A stretch of 64,000 nt of DNA, from assembly GCA_024234075.1 (NCBI GenBank), contig JACKOV010000002.1:620001-684000 (forward strand), read 5' to 3'. Origin of the DNA: Nevskiaceae bacterium (GTDB taxonomy: Bacteria > Pseudomonadota > Gammaproteobacteria > Steroidobacterales > Steroidobacteraceae). The notes beneath the pieces are model-generated. The model ran no database searches and was not told where the DNA came from. It saw nothing but the letters and a program-made list of their open reading frames with translations. Positions 52,647-60,324 of the stretch are shown here, in pieces (within the stretch, counting starts at the first letter, position 1; each line of letters starts with the position of its first letter). A program made the translations under genes and the position numbers.

Positions 52647-52694
52647 CGCTCACCCGGCCGTGGCCGGGTGAGCGTCACCGCCGTTGCGGCGGTG
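52647..52694. terminator. Two tandem perfect hairpins between convergent genes
   Basis: First stem: CGCTCACCCGGCC (52647-52659), GT, GGCCGGGTGAGCG (52662-52674), perfect over 13 bp. Second stem: CACCGCC (52676-52682), GTTGC, GGCGGTG (52688-52694), perfect over 7 bp. They fill the gap between the fda stop and the stop of the MBL gene on the other strand. T-runs are missing, but as a pair they should block read-through in both directions. Confidence 0.6.
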
Positions 52695-52696
52695 GC

Positions 52697-53689
52697 TTAC
52701 CAACCCATGCCGTAGTACGCCATCGTCCGCAGCACGTTGTCGCGGACGATGTTGTTGAAGCCGCGCAGATGCCCGAAGCGCGCCTTCAGCCGCTCGGCGA
52801 CCACGTCGGGGATCTGCAGCGGCGGCGTGCCGCTGTTCATGGCCTGCTCGGTTTCGGCCATCAGCGCTTCAATGTACTCGCGGCGTTCACCGAGCCGCGA
52901 CTGGTGTGCCAGCACCGGGCCGTGGCCGCCGACGTACTGCTTGAAACTCCAGCCTTCGAGCTCGCGCAGCGTGCGCACCCAGTGGTGCAGGGAGTAGTCC
53001 GGGATCATCGGCAGCGGCATGCCGCCCGGGGTCGCGAGATCGACGATGAACGGCACGTCGGTACCGTCCGGGGTCATGACGACCAGGCAATCGCCGTGAT
53101 TGACGCCGAGATAGCGCAGCGTCAGCGTGCGGCCGCCGAGCTGCAGGACGTGTCGCTCGCCGGTGAAGGTGAAATCCGGGCGGACCAGTTTCGGATTCGG
53201 CCGGTCGTCGAAATGCGCGAGGCAGCTGGCGTGGCTGACGATGGTCGCGCCCTCGTCCTTGAATATCTGCGCACCGAGGATGTGGTCCCAGTGCTGATGG
53301 CTGTAGACCACGTATTTGACCGGCTGGTCGGTGAGCTTGCGGATTTCGTCGCGCAGGATGCGTGCGGCCGCCGGCTCGATCGGATCGGTGACGATCACGC
53401 CGGCCGGGGTGATCAGGAACACGTTCCGGGTGCCGGTGTAGCGGAAGCTGTAGTAGCCCGGGCCGATGACGGTGATATCCCAGCCGGTGACCGGCACCGG
53501 CAGCGCCGTACCGGCCGGGGTCGCCCCGGCGCTGACGGCGGGCGCCAGGCCGCCGATGCTGCCCGAGGCGATCACCGTGCCCTGTGCGACAGGTGCCGCG
53601 GGCTGCGCGGCCGCGGCGGGTGGTGACAGCAGGGTGGCGGCGGCGAGTGCCGCCGTGGCGGCAAAGGTGGAGAGGCTGTGCAGGCTCAT
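52697..53689 (-). CDS. Secreted MBL-fold metallohydrolase
   Basis: 330 residues. Signal peptide about 1-28 (AAAA before QPAAP). The zinc motif HxHxDH is present as SHQHWDHILG, with another His in YLGVNHGDCLVV and VGGHGPVLAHQ near the end. It resembles the cytoplasmic MBL at 24272 in motif but not in sequence. Periplasmic; class includes quinohaemoprotein-linked and lactonase-like enzymes. ATG 53689 overlaps the stop of the fused hydrolase (53686) as ATGA, so the two proteins are made together. The single open frame reaching 56173 is a GC artefact, not a fusion. Confidence 0.9.
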   Translation of the reverse strand: MSLHSLSTFAATAALAAATLLSPPAAAAQPAAPVAQGTVIASGSIGGLAPAVSAGATPAGTALPVPVTGWDITVIGPGYYSFRYTGTRNVFLITPAGVIVTDPIEPAAARILRDEIRKLTDQPVKYVVYSHQHWDHILGAQIFKDEGATIVSHASCLAHFDDRPNPKLVRPDFTFTGERHVLQLGGRTLTLRYLGVNHGDCLVVMTPDGTDVPFIVDLATPGGMPLPMIPDYSLHHWVRTLRELEGWSFKQYVGGHGPVLAHQSRLGERREYIEALMAETEQAMNSGTPPLQIPDVVAERLKARFGHLRGFNNIVRDNVLRTMAYYGMGW

Positions 53690-55404
53690 GCGGGGGTTCC
53701 GGTGTTCGAGTCGTCCAGATACGGCAGCAATGCATCCGCCCATTTCTCCATCGCATCGGGCATCAGCATGAACGGGCTGGCAGGGAAGTCGCGGGCCGCC
53801 TGGCGCGTGACCTCGAGCTGCGGATCCCAGGATGGCGCGACGAAAGCCATGGGCACCCTGGATTTCGCCAGCTTCGACTGCAGCGGATAGGCGAAGTGGG
53901 CCTGATAGGCTTGGCGCCACATGCCGTTGGAGCGAAACAGCTCGAACACGCGGCGGTTGACCATCTGGGTGTCGACGTTGATGGGCTGGCGGATGATGCC
54001 CTGGCGATTGCGCTCGTACCACGGCCAGAATAATCCCTGGTCGCGCATCAGGTACCAGGCCTCGAGCAGGTGGCCGCCGTACCAGACGGGCTGGATGTCG
54101 GGCGTGTAGTTCGCCGCCAGCGACTGCCGCAGCTTGTCGTCGAAGTACAGCATGTCGGCCAGCACCAGCTTGCCGACGCGCGTCGGCTGCAGCAGCGCGA
54201 GCTCGAGGCCGACCAGGCCGCCGCCCCAGGTACCGACGAAATCGAATTCCTCGATGCCGAGGGCCGACAATGCGGCCAGCACGGCCTTGGCGTAGCCGGT
54301 GACCGTGACCTTGCCCTTGGGCAGGACGTTGTCGGATTCGCCGTGGCCGGGCAGGTTCAGCGCGATCACCGGGCGCTTGCCGATGAAGCCGCTGGCCAGC
54401 GCCTGCACGACCTCGGAGGAGCCGGCGGCGTCGTGCTGCACCAGCACCGGCCGGCCGGCCGCATCGTCGTTGCGTCGCAGGCGCAGCTGGCCGCCGGGCA
54501 CGTCGATGTACTGCTGCCAGAGCCGGCCCTTGAGCGGCCGGGTCGACGCGAGCTTCGGCGCCGCGGGCGGCTTGTGCTTGCGGATGAAGTCGCGACAGAG
54601 GTCGAGCGTTTCGGTCGGCGTGCCGCCGGGCCGCACCGTGACCTTCGGGCTGGGGCGGCGTACGCGATCGAGCTGGGCCGCGAGCACGTCGGTGTCGGCG
54701 GCGGTGACCAGGATCGGCACCTTCACCTGCTGCAGCGCGAGGTCCGAGCGCATGGTGAACGCGGCCCGGTAACCGACCCGGTAGTGATCGCCCGAGCGCA
54801 TGAAGTCGAGCAGGCCGGCGTGCAACGCGGTCGGCGGCGGCAAGTCGAAGTCGAGCCGCTGCTCCAGTGTCTTGGCATACCAGGGGAAGAAGATCAGCTG
54901 CTCGCGCAGCCGTGCCCACAGCCAGGTGAGATGTGAGCCGTCCCATTTCGGCTCGTAGGCCGGCAGGTAGTTGGCGACGATTTCGGCGCGTTCCTGTTCG
55001 GTCAGGATCACGTAGCCGTTGGCCGCGGCGCAGATCACGCGCTCGGGAAAGCCGGCGGCCAGTGCACCGCTGATCATCGCGCCCGTGTGGAAGCCGTAGA
55101 CCGCGGCCTTGTCGATGCCGAGCGCGTCCATGAACTCGACCGCGGCTTCGGCATAGTCGTGCATTTCCGCTTGGGGCACCCCGAGCGGATCGGACAGGCC
55201 GAAGCCTGGTGTGTCGGGCGCGATGCAGGTGAAGTCCTGCTGCCAGCGCTCCATGGTCGCGATCATGTCGCGCGAGGACAGCGGGCTCTGGTGGAAGAGG
55301 ATCACCAGCGGCCCTTTGCCGGTCTTGCGATAGTGCACCTGGCGTGGGCCCCAGCGGCCCTGCTCGATGGTGGCGAAGTGACGGGTGATCGCGTTCGTGG
55401 CCAT
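53686..55404 (-). CDS. Fused tandem alpha/beta hydrolase with non-canonical nucleophile elbows
   Basis: 572 residues, two hydrolase domains in one chain. Domain 1 (about 1-280) shares FHQSPLSSRDM, APDTPGFGLSDP, the elbow GFHTG at 104-108 (H106 at the nucleophile position) and DGSHLTWLW with 36303 and 45369. Domain 2 (about 295-572) has LPGHGESDN and the elbow GTWGG at 391-395, with W393 where a Ser would be, and a GGHLLEAWYL motif matching DGSHL. The linker is about 280-297. Neither half has a Ser nucleophile. AGGAGAG precedes ATG 55404. Translationally coupled with the secreted MBL gene (4-nt overlap). Reaction unknown. Confidence 0.88.
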   Translation of the reverse strand: MATNAITRHFATIEQGRWGPRQVHYRKTGKGPLVILFHQSPLSSRDMIATMERWQQDFTCIAPDTPGFGLSDPLGVPQAEMHDYAEAAVEFMDALGIDKAAVYGFHTGAMISGALAAGFPERVICAAANGYVILTEQERAEIVANYLPAYEPKWDGSHLTWLWARLREQLIFFPWYAKTLEQRLDFDLPPPTALHAGLLDFMRSGDHYRVGYRAAFTMRSDLALQQVKVPILVTAADTDVLAAQLDRVRRPSPKVTVRPGGTPTETLDLCRDFIRKHKPPAAPKLASTRPLKGRLWQQYIDVPGGQLRLRRNDDAAGRPVLVQHDAAGSSEVVQALASGFIGKRPVIALNLPGHGESDNVLPKGKVTVTGYAKAVLAALSALGIEEFDFVGTWGGGLVGLELALLQPTRVGKLVLADMLYFDDKLRQSLAANYTPDIQPVWYGGHLLEAWYLMRDQGLFWPWYERNRQGIIRQPINVDTQMVNRRVFELFRSNGMWRQAYQAHFAYPLQSKLAKSRVPMAFVAPSWDPQLEVTRQAARDFPASPFMLMPDAMEKWADALLPYLDDSNTGTPA

Positions 55405-55447
55405 GCGACACTCTCCTGGGTGGCTGTCGCCGGCAAGGTATCACTGA

Positions 55448-56095
55448 GTGACGGAACCGATCGACGAATTCCTGCCGCTGTTTCACTTTCGCGAGCGGCA
55501 TGTACGGCGCATCGAGGCGCCGCCTTCGCAGGTCGCCGCGCAGTTGCGCGATGTCGAGCTCGCGCGCTCGCCGCTGATCGGGCCGCTGTTCGCGCTGCGC
55601 AGTCTGCCGGCCCGGTTGGCGCGGATCCGCAGCCGCCACTCCGATCCGGTGCGCGCCCACGATCCGGACGCAGGCCAAAGCCCGGGTGCAGGCCAGGGCA
55701 ATGCGTCCGGCGCGCTGCAAGCGGGCCGCCTCGGCCATTTCCTTGACGCGGCGTTCGTCACGCTGCGCGACGATCCGGCGCGGGGCCTGGTGGTCGGCGC
55801 AGTCGGTGCGTTCTGGCGCAGTGCCGGCGGGGTCCGGCGCATCGCACCGGCGCAGTTCGCCACCGACCGCACTCCCGGGCTGGCGCGGCTGGCATGGATG
55901 TTCGATTTCCAGCCGCTCGATCAAGGCCGGGCCTGCCTGGCGGTGACCGAGACCCGCATCCACGGCAACGATGCGGCGGCGCGCCGGGCGATGCGCTGTT
56001 ACTGGCTGTTGATCCGCCCGGCCAGCGGCTTGATCCGGCGCGAGATCCTGCGCCTGCTGGCGCGCCGCTGCGCGGACTCCGCTCCGCCTCGTTAG
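55448..56095 (+). CDS. Hypothetical protein, SRPBCC/START-like pattern
   Basis: 215 residues, GTG start. The N-terminal HFRERHVRRIEAPPSQVAAQL, then RSPLIGPLFALRSLPARLARI, followed by a Gly/Ala/Gln-rich loop (about 75-95) and LARLAWMFDFQPLDQGRACLAVTETRIHG, resembles the lipid-binding SRPBCC-like proteins, but the match is weak. The start codon has only AAGG at a good distance. It lies divergent to the fused hydrolase (44-bp gap) and upstream of the SOS-box gene. No signal peptide or membrane part. Confidence 0.6.
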   Translation: MTEPIDEFLPLFHFRERHVRRIEAPPSQVAAQLRDVELARSPLIGPLFALRSLPARLARIRSRHSDPVRAHDPDAGQSPGAGQGNASGALQAGRLGHFLDAAFVTLRDDPARGLVVGAVGAFWRSAGGVRRIAPAQFATDRTPGLARLAWMFDFQPLDQGRACLAVTETRIHGNDAAARRAMRCYWLLIRPASGLIRREILRLLARRCADSAPPR

Positions 56096-56148
56096 CCGAA
56101 GCCTCGAGTGGACAGCGGCAGGTCGGTGGCTTGCCCTCACCCGGAAAG

Positions 56149-56164
56149 CTGTATAAATATACAG
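56149..56164. promoter_or_regulatory. LexA-type SOS box overlapping the promoter and start of the radical SAM gene
   Basis: CTGTATAAATATACAG fits CTGT-N8-ACAG perfectly and is an AT-rich palindrome in a GC-rich context. It contains a -10-like TATAAA (56152-56157), with a TTGCCC (56131-56136) as a weak -35 at 15 bp. The ATG lies only 2 bp after the box. PA0069, the homologue in Pseudomonas aeruginosa, is known to me as an SOS gene, so the site makes sense. LexA would block the promoter directly. Confidence 0.85.
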
Positions 56165-56166
56165 CC

Positions 56167-57273
56167 ATGACACATCCTCCTCCGGTGTGCCGCGGGCGGG
56201 GCGCCTTGTCGCGCCCGCCGGGTCGTTTCGAGCGCAGAGTCACTGAGGCGCTCGACGACGGCTGGGCGGCGCCCGGGCCGGATGCCGCCGACAGCGTGCC
56301 CGACAGCATCACCACGTCGGTTCTGCCGGAACACGCCAGGTCGATCATCACCCGCAACGACTCGCCGGACGTCGGTTTCGAGCAGTCGATCAACCCGTAT
56401 CGCGGTTGCGAGCACGGCTGCATCTACTGCTATGCGCGTCCGAGCCATGCCTATGTCGATCTCTCGCCCGGCATCGATTTCGAAACCCGGCTGTTCTACA
56501 AGGCCGATGCGGCGCAGTTGCTCGAGCGGGAGCTGGCGAACCGACATTATGTCTGCAAGCCGATCATGCTCGGCGCCAACACCGACCCATACCAGCCGAT
56601 CGAAAAGAAACTCCGTGTGACGCGCAGTGTGCTCGAGGTGCTGGCACGGACCCGGCACCCGGTCATGATCGTCACCAAGGGCGCGCTGCTCGAGCGCGAT
56701 CTCGATCTGCTCGCGGATCTCGCGCGCGACGGTCTGGCGCGGGTGACGCTCAGCCTGCCGACCCTCGATCCGGCGCTGAAGCGGCTGCTCGAGCCGCGCG
56801 CGGCCTCGGCGGCGATGCGCTTGCGGCTGATGCAGCGACTCGCCGCGGCGGGCGTGCCGGTCGGCGTGCTGGTCGCGCCGGTGATTCCGGTGCTGACGGA
56901 CCACGAGGTCGAGCGCGTGCTCGAAGCCAGTGCCGCCGCCGGCGCGAGCTCCGCGGCCTATGTGCTGCTGCGCCTGCCCTACGAGGTGAACACCCTGTTC
57001 CGCGAATGGCTCGAGGCGCATTTCCCCGAGACGGCGGCGCATGTGATGGCCCGCGTCGCGCAATTGCGCGGCGGCCGCGACAACGATTCCGATTTCCGCA
57101 CACGCATGAGTGGCCAGGGTGCGTTCGCCAGCCTGCTGCGGCAGCGCTTCGAGGTGGCCTGCCGCCGTCTGCAACTCGAGGCCCGGCGGTGGCCCGGGCT
57201 GGATACCACGCAGTTTCGCCGGCCGGCCGCGCCCGATGCCGCGGCAGCCGGGCAGCTGTCGCTCGATTTCTAG
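56167..57273 (+). CDS. PA0069-type radical SAM protein (SplB-like)
   Basis: 368 residues. RGRGALSRPPGRFER near the start is the hallmark of the PA0069/Rv2578c family. The [4Fe-4S]-SAM motif is C81-x3-C85-x2-C88 (CEHGCIYCYARP), with the following SHAYVDLSPGIDFETR. The radical SAM core resembles spore photoproduct lyase, and SOS control points to a role after DNA damage, although the reaction is unproven. ATG 56167 has no ribosome site: if the -10 at 56152 is used, the mRNA would start at about 56164-56166, that is leaderless or nearly so. A GTG at 56185 is an alternative start. Confidence 0.92.
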   Translation: MTHPPPVCRGRGALSRPPGRFERRVTEALDDGWAAPGPDAADSVPDSITTSVLPEHARSIITRNDSPDVGFEQSINPYRGCEHGCIYCYARPSHAYVDLSPGIDFETRLFYKADAAQLLERELANRHYVCKPIMLGANTDPYQPIEKKLRVTRSVLEVLARTRHPVMIVTKGALLERDLDLLADLARDGLARVTLSLPTLDPALKRLLEPRAASAAMRLRLMQRLAAAGVPVGVLVAPVIPVLTDHEVERVLEASAAAGASSAAYVLLRLPYEVNTLFREWLEAHFPETAAHVMARVAQLRGGRDNDSDFRTRMSGQGAFASLLRQRFEVACRRLQLEARRWPGLDTTQFRRPAAPDAAAAGQLSLDF

Positions 57274-57371
57274 GGAACCTGGCGGCGGCTGCGCGGTCCT
57301 TCTCCTCGGAAGGGCCCTGGCACATACTCGAATCCGCGTCCGGGTTGCGACCCTTCGCCGGGAGTTCTGCC

Positions 57372-58088
57372 ATGAAGAAATCATGCCAGCCGCATCGTTG
57401 GCGGATAGCGATGCCCATCATGTCGGTCGGCTGCCTGCTGCTCGGCGGCTGCATGCAGGCGCGCATCGAGGAGTCGCGTGAGCTGCAGACCCGGATCGCC
57501 GCCGACGAGGCTGTCGTGATCCTCGCCAAGCCGCAGATCGAGGGCGCCACGGCCGAAGACGATTTCATGGACTGTGTTAGCAGGAATCTCGCTTCCGGCA
57601 GCCGCAAGCTGCAGGTCCACGGCAACGACGCGTTCGTCGATCAGCTGTTCCCGTGGTTCGAGCCCGGCACCGCGCCGACGCAACCGGAGGGTGTGACCAC
57701 GGTACTGTCGCGGCCGGATGTCAGCGAGCGGGTGGCCGCGACCGGGGTCCGCTACATCGTCTGGCTCGACGGCAGCACCCGCAAGACCGACGGCGGCGGC
57801 AGCCTCGCCTGCGGCGCGGCGCCGGGCGCGGCCGGTTGCATCGGCTTCGGTTGGTGGGAAAAGGAAGCCGCCTACGAGGCCACGATCTGGGATCTCAAGC
57901 AGGCCAAGTCGGCCGGTTCGGTTGGCGCCAACGTCACCGGGACGTCGGCGATCGTTGGCGCGATCGTGCCGTTGCCGTTCATCGCCCGGGTCGAGGGTAC
58001 GGCCTGCAACCGGCTGGCCGAGCAATTGCGTTCGTTCTTTCGCGGCGGCAGCGACGTGGCCACGGCCGCTGCCGATCCCGGCGCATGA
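57372..58088 (+). CDS. Putative lipoprotein, first gene of the kinase/FHA locus
   Basis: 238 residues. A lipoprotein signal (PIMSVGCLLLGGC, lipobox LGGC, Cys about 27) anchors a mature part with TRIAADEAVVILAKPQIEGATAEDDF, GVRYIVWLDGSTRKTDGGG, a Gly-rich CGAAPGAAGCIGFGWWEKEA and GTACNRLAEQL. The VVILAKP...CV pattern and the AYEATIWDLK strand are those of envelope-associated lipoproteins of unknown role. ATG 57372 starts the signal. The stop overlaps the next gene by 4 nt (ATGA at 58085). A possible partner of the following lipoproteins and kinase. Confidence 0.82.
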   Translation: MKKSCQPHRWRIAMPIMSVGCLLLGGCMQARIEESRELQTRIAADEAVVILAKPQIEGATAEDDFMDCVSRNLASGSRKLQVHGNDAFVDQLFPWFEPGTAPTQPEGVTTVLSRPDVSERVAATGVRYIVWLDGSTRKTDGGGSLACGAAPGAAGCIGFGWWEKEAAYEATIWDLKQAKSAGSVGANVTGTSAIVGAIVPLPFIARVEGTACNRLAEQLRSFFRGGSDVATAAADPGA

Positions 58089-58966
58089 GCCGTTTGCTGC
58101 CGCTGCGTCTGCTGGCCGGCAGTGCGCTCGCATTGCTGCTGGCGGGCTGTCCGGAACAACAGAGCTCCGGCGGCGGGAGCAGTGGCGGGGGCGGCGCGGG
58201 GCTGCCTGCGCCCAGTGGTGGCGGCAGCGATGGCGGTGGTGGCGCGGGCGCGGGCGTGGGGATTCCGGGCACGACCGGCGACGACGGTGGTGGTGCCGGT
58301 GCCGGCTTGCCGGGTGGTGCCGAGTCAGGTTCGGTGGGTGCCAGCGCCCAGGGCGCCGGATCGGTCGGCGCCGAGGCGAGTGTCGGTGCCGGGACTGCCG
58401 GAACTGCCGGAGTTGCTGGCGCTGCTGGAACCGGAAACACCGGTGGAGCCGCTGGGGCAGCCGGAACCCCAACGGGTTCGGCGGGCTCCGTGATGACGCC
58501 CGACGAGCGTCGTGCGGTGCTCGATCGGCGGCTCGACGACAGTCTCGGCAGCTTCGACAAGACCCTGGCCGGCGAACAGGCGCGCAATGCCGCGGAACGC
58601 GACTCGCGGGCGGCAACCGATGCCGGTTCGACCGGTGATGACGATGACGATGGCATCGGCGGGCTCGGCGATGGTTCGCCGGCGGCTGCTGGCGGCCGTC
58701 CCGGCGACCTGCGCTCCGAGAATGCGCGACGCGATGCCGCCGGCGCGGCAAACGGCGCCGGCGGTAGCAGCGCCGGCGATGGCCAGGACCGCGGCACGGT
58801 AGCCGGTGGCGGCAGCGGTGGCCCGGATCGCAGCCGGCCCTCCGGCGAGGACGACGACATCGTCGCGCGGCGTCTGCGCCGTGCAGCCGAGCAGGAGACC
58901 GATCCGGAGTTGAAGGAAAAACTCTGGAAGGAATACGAGGACTACAAGCGCAACGCGCGCAAGTGA
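58085..58966 (+). CDS. Gly/Ala-rich repetitive lipoprotein
   Basis: 293 residues. The signal ends in a lipobox LLLAGC (Cys about 22). Residues 25-140 are low-complexity Gly/Ala/Ser/Thr stretches (GGGSSGGGGAG, GTAGTAGVAGAAGTGN) that look collagen-like, followed by a charged half with VMTPDERRAVLDRRLDDSLG and a C-terminal ELKEKLWKEYEDYKRNARK helix. The ATG overlaps the previous stop. Envelope-anchored, perhaps a flexible spacer or adhesin-like protein; no homologue recognised. Confidence 0.75.
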   Translation: MSRLLPLRLLAGSALALLLAGCPEQQSSGGGSSGGGGAGLPAPSGGGSDGGGGAGAGVGIPGTTGDDGGGAGAGLPGGAESGSVGASAQGAGSVGAEASVGAGTAGTAGVAGAAGTGNTGGAAGAAGTPTGSAGSVMTPDERRAVLDRRLDDSLGSFDKTLAGEQARNAAERDSRAATDAGSTGDDDDDGIGGLGDGSPAAAGGRPGDLRSENARRDAAGAANGAGGSSAGDGQDRGTVAGGGSGGPDRSRPSGEDDDIVARRLRRAAEQETDPELKEKLWKEYEDYKRNARK

Positions 58967-58995
58967 GGCGCGTGGCACTGCCAGGGAAGATGATC

Positions 58996-60306
58996 ATGAT
59001 CGACGCCGCCTTCGTTCACCGCCCGCTCGCACTGCTCGGGTTGCTGGCAGCGGGCCTGCTCGCGGCCGGTTGCGTGGTCAAGGAGACCAAGCCGCTGCCG
59101 AAGATCGCGGCGGTGCAGGCCACGCAGCAGATTCCCGAGGACGAGCTGCTCGACGTGGCGATCCACGAGTTCGATCCGGGCTTGCCGCAAGACATCGGCG
59201 ACGAAGACGCGCTCGCCCAGCGGCGCATCTATCCCGACGTGCGCAAGGCGGAGGCACGGCTGCTGCCGGCCACGCTGCGCGCGACGCTCGAATCGACCGG
59301 GCAGTGGGGAGCGGTGCGGGTCGCGCCACAGAGCGTGCAGTTCGTCGACCTGATCGTGGACGGACGGATCCTGGTCTCCACCGGCACGGAGCTGTCGCTG
59401 GCGATCACCGCGCGGGATGCTGCTGGTCGCGTCTGGATCAAGGACAAGGTCTATCGTGGTCCGGCGGATATCGGTTCCTATCGGACCGAAGCCGCGCTGC
59501 GGGCGCGCGATCCGTTCCAGAACGTCTACGCGCAGATCGCCAACGATCTGGTCGCGGCGCGCAGCAAGCTCGCGCCGGCGGAGCGTCGCGAGATACGCCG
59601 CATCGCGGCGCTGCGCTTTGCCGAGGATCTTGCCCCCGAGGCCTTCGCCGGTTATCTGCGCAAGGGCGAGCGGGACCTCGTGCAGCTGCTGCGGCTGCCG
59701 GCAGCCGGCGATCCGCTGCTGGAACGGGTCGAGCGTATTCGCGAGCGGGATACCGCCGTGATCGACACGGTCGATGGCTACAACAGCAACTTCGCCGAAA
59801 AATTGCAGGACTCCTACGGCGGCTGGCGACGTACCAGCTTCGACGCGATCGAGAAGGAGGATCGTGCCCGCTCGCAGGCACGCACCCGTTCCGCGCTCGG
59901 CGCCGCGGCGGTGCTCGCGTCGATCTTCGTCCCCGGCAACTGCGCGGCCAACGACTACGACTGCCGGCGAATCGAGAGCGCGGCGCGCACGGCGGGCGCG
60001 GTCGGCGGTACGGCGGCGGTGCTCTCGGGCATCAAGAAATTCTCCGACGCCAAGGTTGCGGCCCAGGAAGTGCGGGAACTCGCGACCAGCTTCCAGAACG
60101 AGGCCGCGCCGCAGGTGGTCGAGCTCGAGGGGCGGACCTTGAAGCTGACGGGTACGGCCGAAGAGCAGTACCGCGAATGGCGGCGCTTGCTGGCCGAAAT
60201 CTACCGCGAGGAGGCGGGCGGCACGGCGACACCACTCGAGCCGGTCGCGACGCCAGGGGCCGCGACCGCGCAGGAGCCGCCGACGGCGCCCGCCGCTCCT
60301 CCGTAA
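58996..60306 (+). CDS. Large putative lipoprotein of unknown family
   Basis: 436 residues. A lipoprotein signal (LLGLLAAGLLAAGC, Cys about 25) is followed by a domain with ELLDVAIHEFDPGLPQDIG, YPDVRKAEARLLPATLRATLE and VRVAPQSVQFVDLIVDGRI, then a helical part (AEDLAPEAFAGYLRKG, NFAEKLQDSYGGW), a Gly-rich hydrophobic segment (AGAVGGTAAVLSG) and a long C-terminal helix ending in a Pro/Ala tail. The pattern of the first domain recurs in envelope lipoproteins of gammaproteobacteria, but I know no function. ATG 58996 has AGGGAAG at 7 bases; ATG 58990 is too close to it. Followed 19 bp later by the kinase. Confidence 0.8.
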   Translation: MIDAAFVHRPLALLGLLAAGLLAAGCVVKETKPLPKIAAVQATQQIPEDELLDVAIHEFDPGLPQDIGDEDALAQRRIYPDVRKAEARLLPATLRATLESTGQWGAVRVAPQSVQFVDLIVDGRILVSTGTELSLAITARDAAGRVWIKDKVYRGPADIGSYRTEAALRARDPFQNVYAQIANDLVAARSKLAPAERREIRRIAALRFAEDLAPEAFAGYLRKGERDLVQLLRLPAAGDPLLERVERIRERDTAVIDTVDGYNSNFAEKLQDSYGGWRRTSFDAIEKEDRARSQARTRSALGAAAVLASIFVPGNCAANDYDCRRIESAARTAGAVGGTAAVLSGIKKFSDAKVAAQEVRELATSFQNEAAPQVVELEGRTLKLTGTAEEQYREWRRLLAEIYREEAGGTATPLEPVATPGAATAQEPPTAPAAPP

Positions 60307-60324
60307 GTCGTACAATCCTCCCGC

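Noticed and set aside
52697..56173. A single 1158-codon minus-strand frame that seems to fuse the MBL protein with upstream sequence.
   Set aside because: The upstream part is an out-of-frame reading of the tandem hydrolase; the MBL has its own signal peptide and an ATGA overlap start at 53689.
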